The translations under genes were made by a program, and so were the position numbers. The notes beneath the pieces were generated by a model. It did no database searches. It was not told the origin of the DNA and was given only the letters and a program-made list of their open reading frames with translations. From Chloroflexota bacterium (lineage in GTDB: Bacteria; Chloroflexota; FW602-bin22; JAMCYS01): DNA of 9,079 nt. Of the stretch, positions 4,248 to 9,079 are shown one piece after another. Numbering within the stretch: position 1 is the stretch's first letter; the number at the start of each line of letters is the position of its first letter. The DNA is taken from NCBI GenBank assembly GCA_021847625.1, contig JAJZQK010000094.1, positions 1 through 9,079 of the forward strand. The letters run 5' to 3'.

Positions 4248-6698
4248 ATGCAGCGGTTCGACAGTCGGAGACTTCTCACACTCGCCATCCTCGTGGCCAT
4301 CTTGCTGGTTTCAGCTTGGCTGCGTCTGAGCCACCTCGATATAGCCTTGTTCGAACACGACGAGGCGGAATGGTCCAGCCTTGCGCTGCGCATCGCCAGG
4401 GGGCAGGAGTTCCCGCTGATCGGGGTCAGGTCTCTGGTATGGGTGGCCACGGGCCCCGCTTTCCTATATGTGCTCGCCCTGCCCATGCTCGTGTCGACGG
4501 ACCCGAGCGTCGTCACCGGCTTCGTCGGCCTGCTGAACATCCTGGGGGTGGCCCTCACCTTCGCGTTCGTCCGCCGCTACTACGGCCTCATTGCCGCCGG
4601 CCTTTCCAGTCTGCTGTACGCCACCAATCCTTGGGCCGTCTACCACTCGCGCAAGGTCTGGAACCCCGATGTGATCCCTCTATTCGGCGTCATCTTCTTC
4701 TGGTCGCTGTTCCTCGTCGTCGTGGAGAAGAAGCCGCGCTTTCTGTGGCTGGCCGCCGCTTCTGCCGCCGTGGCTCTGCAACTAAACCAGTCCGCGTTCG
4801 TGTTCCCGCTCATCCTCGGCGCGGTCGTGCTGTTCTACTGGCGCAGGCTGGGCCTGGGCAACGTCGCCATGGCCCTGCTGGTGGTGGTGGCGGTGTCGGC
4901 GCCTTACCTCTATTATGAGGCCACCCACGGTTGGGTCGACGTGCTGCAGGCGCTCCGCGTCAGTTCGCAGGATGTGTCCGTCGACCTCCTGGCCGCTCGG
5001 CACGCGCTCTCCCTGACGGCTGGCTGGCTGTTTCCGGATGACGTATTGGGCGTCTGGGCACGCCCCGGCGAGGTCGTGCCGGAAGGGACGGCCTCCGATG
5101 TCGCGGAGACGGCGCTGTTCTTCCTCGGCACCGCGGCCGTCTTGGCACGCCTGATGTGGGGCGTCCGCCGGTCCAGCAGAGATCGGCTGGTCGCCGATGC
5201 CCTTCTGCTCGCCTGGTTCTTCGTGCCGGTCTTGGCGATGACGCGCCACGGCTTCCAGCTGCACCAGCGTTACCTCCTGCTTACCCATCCGTCGCCGTTC
5301 ATCATCATCGGCGTCGGCCTTGCCACCATCGCGGGCGCTGTGCTCAGGTATCGTCCGCTGCCGGCCGTGGGACGGCCGGCGGTAGTGGCTGTCGCGGTAG
5401 TCCCTGTCCTTCTCCTCGGCGCCGCCCAGTTTGGCCAGTACACGACGATCCTTGACATGATCGACCGCAACGGTCTGGAGCAGAGCTACGGCATTCCGGT
5501 GCGCTATTACCGAGAGGCGTTCGCCAACGCGGTCGCGCTGAGTAGCGAATTCCCGGGCGAGCCGATGTACGTATGGTCGTCTGACCGCGCGGCGGAGACC
5601 GTCCGCTATATGGCCGCTATCAATGATTTGCAGATACGGCAGGCCAGCGAAAGCGATCAGGTGCTGTTGGGACCGGAAACCGGCCGGGACAGGCTTTACC
5701 TGGTCATCTCCGGCGACAAGGGTTTTGCCGAGAGGCTGATTGGATTGGGTTTCGAGAGGATCGAAGGTCGGACGGTGGAGGTGCTGGGCGGCCAGACCGC
5801 CTTCACCTTCTATCGCCTGCCGGCCGGGACGCGCACCAAGATAGAGGCCGTGCTGGCAAACGAGGGGCCCGCGCTTCGCTTTGCCAATGGGCTGCTCCTG
5901 CGGCGATGGGACGCGGATGCTGCCGGCGGCAACCTGGAGCTCACGCTCGCCTGGGAGGCGTGGACGGACGCCGACGTTTCCGGGCCCGACCCGCAGTACT
6001 GCCTCTCCCAGCACGCGCGGGATACGGATGGCAACGACCTCGCGGTGCGCGACATTACCTTGGAGCAGATGTCGTTTCTACGGAAAGGCGACCTCTTGCT
6101 TTCCTGGTCGGACCTGCCTGTGCCCGACGCCGTGGTCCGCCAGCAGGCCTGGGTCGACCTCGGCATGTTCCACTGCTGGCAGCGCGACACAGCGGCCGTT
6201 GTCGACGGCAGTGGGCGGCCCGTCGACGACCCCCTGCGCATCGGCCCGCTGCGGGTCGGCGCGCCGGCCACTCCCGGGGATGTGCGGCCGACGAAGGCGG
6301 CGGACGTTCGGCTGGGACAGCAGATAAGCCTTCTCGGCTACGACCTGCCGGCGGAAGCCTCTCCCGGCGGCGCGCTGGCGGCCACGCTCTACTGGCAGGC
6401 GTCCGGGGATGTCGGCGCCGACTACACTGTCTTCCTGCAGCTCTTACGTGATGGACAGCTGGCGGCTCAGCAGGACAACCCCCCGCGCCGGGGCAAGTAC
6501 CCCACGAGCCTCTGGGAACCGGGGGAGGTGGTCGTCGACGGGTACGACGTAACCGTGCCGGCCGACGCCCCGCCCGGGCAGTACCGCCTCATCGCCGGCA
6601 TGTACACGCCGGAGGACGTGCGCCGTCTGCCGGTCCAGAGGGCAGATGGCCAGACCCTGGGCGACTACGTTGAACTAGGGACGGTCACAATCAGGTAG
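4248..6698 (+). CDS. GT39-type membrane glycosyltransferase with C-terminal beta-sandwich ectodomains
   Basis: This 816-residue polytopic protein resembles GT-C (GT39/ArnT/PMT-like) glycosyltransferases, which move sugars from polyprenyl-phosphate donors to acceptors on the outer face of the membrane. There are about 12 hydrophobic segments, near 9-25, 63-83, 88-108, 112-128, 142-160, 164-178, 184-198, 204-222, 286-304, 316-332, 348-366 and 376-394. The first external loop has E-H-D-E-A-E-W (36-42), the acidic position expected for the catalytic Asp. Y-H-S-R-K-V-W-N-P-D (132-141) is another typical loop. The C-terminal ~420 residues are soluble. They include two consecutive beta-sandwich-like units (about 545-675 and 685-816), each with an L-x-W-x-A start; the second ends W-x-P-G-E-V ... 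P-P-G-Q-Y-R-L. The only two cysteines are C585 and C643, both in the first unit. ATG 4248 is preferred, with GGGGAAG 11 nt upstream. The acceptor is unknown. Confidence 0.82.
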   Translation: MQRFDSRRLLTLAILVAILLVSAWLRLSHLDIALFEHDEAEWSSLALRIARGQEFPLIGVRSLVWVATGPAFLYVLALPMLVSTDPSVVTGFVGLLNILGVALTFAFVRRYYGLIAAGLSSLLYATNPWAVYHSRKVWNPDVIPLFGVIFFWSLFLVVVEKKPRFLWLAAASAAVALQLNQSAFVFPLILGAVVLFYWRRLGLGNVAMALLVVVAVSAPYLYYEATHGWVDVLQALRVSSQDVSVDLLAARHALSLTAGWLFPDDVLGVWARPGEVVPEGTASDVAETALFFLGTAAVLARLMWGVRRSSRDRLVADALLLAWFFVPVLAMTRHGFQLHQRYLLLTHPSPFIIIGVGLATIAGAVLRYRPLPAVGRPAVVAVAVVPVLLLGAAQFGQYTTILDMIDRNGLEQSYGIPVRYYREAFANAVALSSEFPGEPMYVWSSDRAAETVRYMAAINDLQIRQASESDQVLLGPETGRDRLYLVISGDKGFAERLIGLGFERIEGRTVEVLGGQTAFTFYRLPAGTRTKIEAVLANEGPALRFANGLLLRRWDADAAGGNLELTLAWEAWTDADVSGPDPQYCLSQHARDTDGNDLAVRDITLEQMSFLRKGDLLLSWSDLPVPDAVVRQQAWVDLGMFHCWQRDTAAVVDGSGRPVDDPLRIGPLRVGAPATPGDVRPTKAADVRLGQQISLLGYDLPAEASPGGALAATLYWQASGDVGADYTVFLQLLRDGQLAAQQDNPPRRGKYPTSLWEPGEVVVDGYDVTVPADAPPGQYRLIAGMYTPEDVRRLPVQRADGQTLGDYVELGTVTIR

Positions 6699-6733
6699 CG
6701 TTCGCCCGCGCCGTGCCAAGGCAGGGCGCTCCT

Positions 6734-6791
6734 TTCAGCGGGGACCGCGCGGCGCTAAAGCGGCCGCGCTATGTTAACGAGGCCCGCTGAA
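6734..6791. repeat. Nested palindrome (REP-like) after the GT39 gene
   Basis: The outer arms TTCAGCGGG (6734-6742) and CCCGCTGAA (6783-6791) are an exact 9-bp inverted repeat. Inside them GCGCGGC (6747-6753) pairs with GCCGCGC (6763-6769) around a loop containing GCTAAAGC. The element starts 36 bases after the stop codon and shares the CGCTAAAGC word, in inverted orientation, with the hairpin at 6886-6911. No T-run follows. Confidence 0.5.
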
Positions 6792-6855
6792 GCGGCCTAT
6801 GGATAGGTTGGTTGTCTACCTGCAGACTCGCCTGGCATTCGCTCGCCTCGTTCTT

Positions 6856-6879
6856 AGCCCCCTTCCAGGGGGCTTTGTT
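6856..6879 (+). terminator. Intrinsic terminator for the GT39 gene
   Basis: AGCCCCC (6856-6862) pairs perfectly with GGGGGCT (6868-6874) over a TTCCA loop and is followed by TTGTT. The T-tract is short and interrupted, but it lies on the correct side for the plus-strand gene. It is 158 bases past the stop codon. On the minus strand the same stem is followed by AAGAAC, so it would not terminate the opposing gene efficiently. Confidence 0.55.
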
Positions 6880-6885
6880 GACTTA

Positions 6886-6911
6886 GCCCGCTGCTTTAGC
6901 GGCAGGCGGGC
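6886..6911. repeat. GC stem-loop, second REP-like element
   Basis: GCCCGC (6886-6891) pairs with GCGGGC (6906-6911), with an inner TGC/GCA helix around TTTAGCG and one bulged G. It is preceded by CTTAGCCC, the same word that begins the terminator stem at 6856 (CTTAGCCC at 6853-6860 and 6882-6889). It lies 72 bases past the stop of the minus-strand radical SAM gene. Confidence 0.45.
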
Positions 6912-6982
6912 GGCCCTGCTGTACCACAAGACATCCGCCTGTCAACCTTGAAATGGAGAGGTGGCTTGATAGGTCGCCGGAC

Positions 6983-8152
6983 TCAGACCTCGGCCGGGAG
7001 GCTCTCCCACAACGCCAGCTGGCGCGGGTATGGCCGTTCCGGGCGGCGGCCGTCGAGGAGGACGTAGGGGGCGGCCCGGCCGGTCGCGATGCCGAGCGCC
7101 CGCAGCTGGTCCAGGGAACGCAGCGTGCACTCCCGGCGCGCGGCGAGGATGCGCTGAGTGCCCTGGGGGCCGACGCCGGGTACGCGGAGAAGGAACGCTC
7201 GGTCCGCCTTGTTTACTTCGATCGGGAAAGACTCGGGGTGGGCGTCGGCCCAGGCCTGCTTGGGGTCCTTCTGCAAGGGCAAGTTCCCGGCAGCGTCCAC
7301 GACGAGCTCCCGGGCCTCGTAACCGTAGGCCCGCAGCAAGAAGTCGGCCTGGTAGAGTCGCACCTCGCGGCTGGCCGGGGTGGGGGCCTGCTCGGCCAGG
7401 GGCGTGCCCGCCAGCGGCCGGAAGCCGCTGTAGTAGGCCCGGGCGAGGGACATGTCTCCGTATAGACGAGAGGAGCAGCCGAGCAGCTCCGCGTCGGACT
7501 CCCCCGCGGCGCCGACCACGAACTGGGTGGTGATGCCCGCCGGGGCGCCGCCCTGCACCTCCCGTAACCCCGCCGCCGCGCGCAGCGCCTGCTCGAGATT
7601 GTCATAGCGCTTCTCCGCGCTCAGACGTTGCAGCCTGTCGGGACCGGGGGCTTCCAGATTGACCGACACCCGATCGGCCAGCTGTATCGCCCGCTCGATG
7701 GCGGCCCGCTCGGCGCCGGGGAGAATCTTCAGATGGATGTAGCCCCGGAAGCCCCGGCGACGCACGATCTCCGCCGCGGCCAGCATGCGCTCCATGGTGC
7801 GGTTCCCCCCTCCGGCGAGGCCCGAGCTGAGGAAGAGCCCGCTGGCTCGCCCGCGCTGCTGCAGCTGCAGGAAGAGGTTGGCCAGTTCTTCGGGGCGAAA
7901 AGACGTGCGGGCGCAGTTGCTGTCGCGGCGGCTGGCGCAGTAAAGGCAGTTGTTCTCGCAGGCGTTCGTGAGGAGGACCTTGAACAGTCGGGTCGTGCGA
8001 CCGCCGGGCAGGACAGCCGGATAGATCCAGCGCCGCCAATCCCGCCCGCCCGTCTGCTTCTGGACAGGTTCGCCGCCTGGCCTGCTGTTGCAGAGGTCAA
8101 ACGACGCGCCCTCTGCCAGCAGATCGATCTTGTCTTCCAGTTCGAGTGCCAT
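6983..8152 (-). CDS. Putative DNA modification/repair radical SAM protein with HhH tail
   Basis: This 389-residue protein matches the family named for its usual pairing with uracil-DNA glycosylase homologues (TIGR03916-type). The [4Fe-4S] motif C65-E-N-N-C69-L-Y-C72 binds S-adenosylmethionine. Downstream are F-R-P-E-E-L-A (85-91), G-L-F-L-S-S-G (105-111), G-Y-I-H-L-K-I-L-P-G (137-146) and R-V-S-V-N-L-E-A-P (161-169), all family hallmarks. The C-terminal part carries a helix-hairpin-helix DNA-binding motif, R-V-P-G-V-G-P-Q-G-T-Q-R-I-L (about 323-336), just before a short tail. Its reaction is not known; radical chemistry on DNA or a nucleotide is the family hypothesis. No glycosylase partner is adjacent: the downstream neighbour is the convergent GT39 gene and the upstream neighbour a divergent gamma-glutamyltransferase. 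ATG 8152 is chosen over the in-frame GTG at 8173 because a TATAAT box lies between them and the family normally begins near M-A-L-E-L-E-D-K. Confidence 0.9.
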   Translation of the reverse strand: MALELEDKIDLLAEGASFDLCNSRPGGEPVQKQTGGRDWRRWIYPAVLPGGRTTRLFKVLLTNACENNCLYCASRRDSNCARTSFRPEELANLFLQLQQRGRASGLFLSSGLAGGGNRTMERMLAAAEIVRRRGFRGYIHLKILPGAERAAIERAIQLADRVSVNLEAPGPDRLQRLSAEKRYDNLEQALRAAAGLREVQGGAPAGITTQFVVGAAGESDAELLGCSSRLYGDMSLARAYYSGFRPLAGTPLAEQAPTPASREVRLYQADFLLRAYGYEARELVVDAAGNLPLQKDPKQAWADAHPESFPIEVNKADRAFLLRVPGVGPQGTQRILAARRECTLRSLDQLRALGIATGRAAPYVLLDGRRPERPYPRQLALWESLPAEV

Positions 8153-8161
8153 AGCAGCCGT

Positions 8162-8167
8162 ATTATA
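8162..8167 (-). promoter_or_regulatory. -10 box of the radical SAM gene, implying a leaderless mRNA
   Basis: The minus strand reads TATAAT (8167-8162), with only nine bases between it and the ATG at 8152. Transcription normally starts about 7 bases after a -10, so the mRNA would begin at or within about two bases of the start codon, and there is no Shine-Dalgarno. No good -35 is visible 16-18 bp upstream. Confidence 0.5.
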
Positions 8168-8225
8168 GCCCACCGCGGTGCTCAGGGCGTAGTGCGATTG
8201 CCGTTGGTCCGAGCCGTGGCGCTAA

Positions 8226-8254
8226 TTGCAGCCGAGTGGTTCCCATGCTATCAT
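8226..8254 (+). promoter_or_regulatory. Promoter for the gamma-glutamyltransferase gene
   Basis: TTGCAG (8226-8231) and TATCAT (8249-8254) are spaced by 17 bp, and TGC precedes the -10, giving an extended -10 form TGCTATCAT. The start would lie near 8261. That excludes the in-frame ATG codons at 8236 and 8245 and leaves 8284 or 8317 as translation starts. It is back-to-back with the radical SAM promoter about 60 bp away. Confidence 0.45.
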
Positions 8255-8316
8255 CGGCTTGCCCGCCGAGTCACGGGAGTGGAATGGGCGGCAAATTCAG
8301 GGTTGGGGGCAGTCGA

Positions 8317-9054
8317 ATGAAATCACCACATGGGGTTGTGTACGAAGCCTACAGACCCACGGTCATGGGCCTGCGCGGGATGGTCGTGGCTGGGCATCCT
8401 CTCGCCGCGCAAGCGGGAATGATCGCTCTCCAGAAGGGTGGCAACGCGGTCGACGCGGCCGTCGCCACGGCGACGGCCCTCAACGTCGTCGAGCCTAACA
8501 TGTCGGGCGTGGGGGGCGACGGTTTTATCATGATCTTCGACCGGGCCTCGGGCGAGGTGCAGATCGTCAACGCCACGGGCGCGGCGCCGTTCGGAGCGAC
8601 ACGAGAGGTCTACAAGGACGGTCTGCCGATGAAGGGCATCCGCAGCGTGTCGGTGCCAGGTCTGGTGGACGGTTGGCTGCAGGCGCACGCTCGCTACGGA
8701 CGCCTGGGGCTCGACACCGCGTTTGCCCCCGCCATTACCCTGGCCGCGGAGGGCTTCCCCGTTAGCTACAAGCTGGCCGAGTACATGGCGGCCGAGCCCG
8801 GTCTGGTGTCCTATCCCTCCTCGCGCGCCATCTTCGCCCCCACGGGCCGGCACCTGCGGGCGGGCGAGATCCTCCGGCAGAAAGACCTGGCACGCACGCT
8901 GGAGAAGATCGCCGCCGGGGGGGCGGAGGCGTTCTACCGGGGCGAGATCGCCCAAGCCCTCGTTCGTTTCAGCGAAGAGAACGGCGGCCTGCTGACCATG
9001 CGTGACTTTGCCGAGCACCACACCCGCTGGCACCAACCGATATACGTAGATTAA
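8317..9054 (+). CDS. Gamma-glutamyltransferase, N-terminal half, interrupted by in-frame TAA
   Basis: This 245-residue frame is clearly the N-terminal part of a gamma-glutamyltranspeptidase-family (Ntn-hydrolase) protein. It shows G-H-P-L-A (26-30), G-G-N-A-V-D-A-A-V-A (41-50), V-E-P-N-M-S-G-V-G-G-D-G-F (58-70), A-T-R (94-96; Arg96 aligns with the substrate-carboxylate Arg of E. coli GGT), S-V-P-G-L-V-D-G-W (112-120), F-Y-R-G-E-I-A (207-213) and G-G-L-L-T-M-R-D-F-A (223-232). Family members are about 520-580 residues and self-cleave before a catalytic Thr near residue 350-400, which is absent here. Translation stops at TAA 9052-9054, exactly where relatives have the Tyr of Y-R-G-Y-T-V. The frame continues open with R-G-Y-T-V-H-E-A to the window end, so this looks like a nonsense mutation or a base-call error. 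ATG 8317 fits the family N-terminus, with a weak GGGGG 7 nt upstream; ATG 8284 (GGGAG at 8275-8279) is the alternative. No signal peptide is seen, unlike periplasmic GGTs. Confidence 0.85.
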   Translation: MKSPHGVVYEAYRPTVMGLRGMVVAGHPLAAQAGMIALQKGGNAVDAAVATATALNVVEPNMSGVGGDGFIMIFDRASGEVQIVNATGAAPFGATREVYKDGLPMKGIRSVSVPGLVDGWLQAHARYGRLGLDTAFAPAITLAAEGFPVSYKLAEYMAAEPGLVSYPSSRAIFAPTGRHLRAGEILRQKDLARTLEKIAAGGAEAFYRGEIAQALVRFSEENGGLLTMRDFAEHHTRWHQPIYVD

Positions 9055-9079
9055 CGGGGCTACACGGTCCACGAGGCGC
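9055..9079 (+). other. In-frame continuation of the gamma-glutamyltransferase past the stop
   Basis: Directly after TAA the same frame reads R-G-Y-T-V-H-E-A, which is the conserved family continuation. Coding sequence for the second half therefore probably continues beyond the window without a frameshift. Confidence 0.7.

Noticed and set aside
4782..6014. 410-codon minus-strand frame within the GT39 gene
   Set aside because: Compositionally biased shadow of the plus-strand gene; no domain and no ribosome site.
8236..8316. Longer N-terminus for the gamma-glutamyltransferase starting at 8236
   Set aside because: It begins inside the predicted promoter and the added residues resemble neither a signal peptide nor the family; 8317 fits better, with 8284 still possible.

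Overview
This is a GC-rich (roughly 60-65 %) bacterial window carrying ordinary chromosomal genes. The best guess at origin is Chloroflexota, possibly a Dehalococcoidia-like lineage. That guess rests mainly on the GT-C membrane protein, whose C-terminal beta-sandwich ectodomains end in a W-x-P-G-E-V / P-P-G-x-Y-R-L type signature that is frequent in that phylum, and on a small HxW/CxxC zinc-motif plus cold-shock fusion protein. It is an inference from protein style; no rRNA or tRNA is present to anchor it.

Layout. (1) 1-499, +: the 3' end of malQ (4-alpha-glucanotransferase, GH77). (2) 552-1754, +: a metal-dependent amidohydrolase/deacetylase 52 nt downstream. (3) A strong intrinsic terminator at 1803-1830 sits only four bases before the ATG of (4) parB, 1835-2869, +, a stand-alone ParB/Spo0J-like protein with no parA in view. 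(5) 2870-3116: a convergent intergenic region crowded with palindromes, the largest a 48-bp imperfect palindrome at 3034-3081. (6) 3117-3512, -: a small protein fusing a Cys/His zinc motif to a cold-shock domain. Its long leader (to about 3715) contains alternating AAGGG/CCCTT segments that can fold either as a U-tailed terminator or as a competing antiterminator. (7) 3731-4154: no convincing gene, several stem-loops. (8) 4248-6698, +: an 816-aa GT39-type membrane glycosyltransferase behind a recognisable promoter. (9) 6699-6982: a convergent gap with REP-like palindromes and a terminator. (10) 6983-8152, -: a radical SAM protein with a helix-hairpin-helix tail, of the family usually linked to uracil-DNA glycosylase homologues. 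(11) 8317-9054, +: the N-terminal half of a gamma-glutamyltransferase, divergent from the rSAM gene and cut by an in-frame TAA at a normally conserved Tyr, with the frame staying open beyond it.

The genes do not form one pathway. malQ and the amidohydrolase may be co-transcribed, and the remaining genes look monocistronic with their own promoters and terminators. The most unusual material is regulatory: the attenuator-like leader of the cold-shock gene, the terminator abutting the parB start codon, the palindrome cluster beside parB, and the apparently leaderless start of the radical SAM gene. I see no CRISPR array, transposase, phage gene, rRNA or tRNA.
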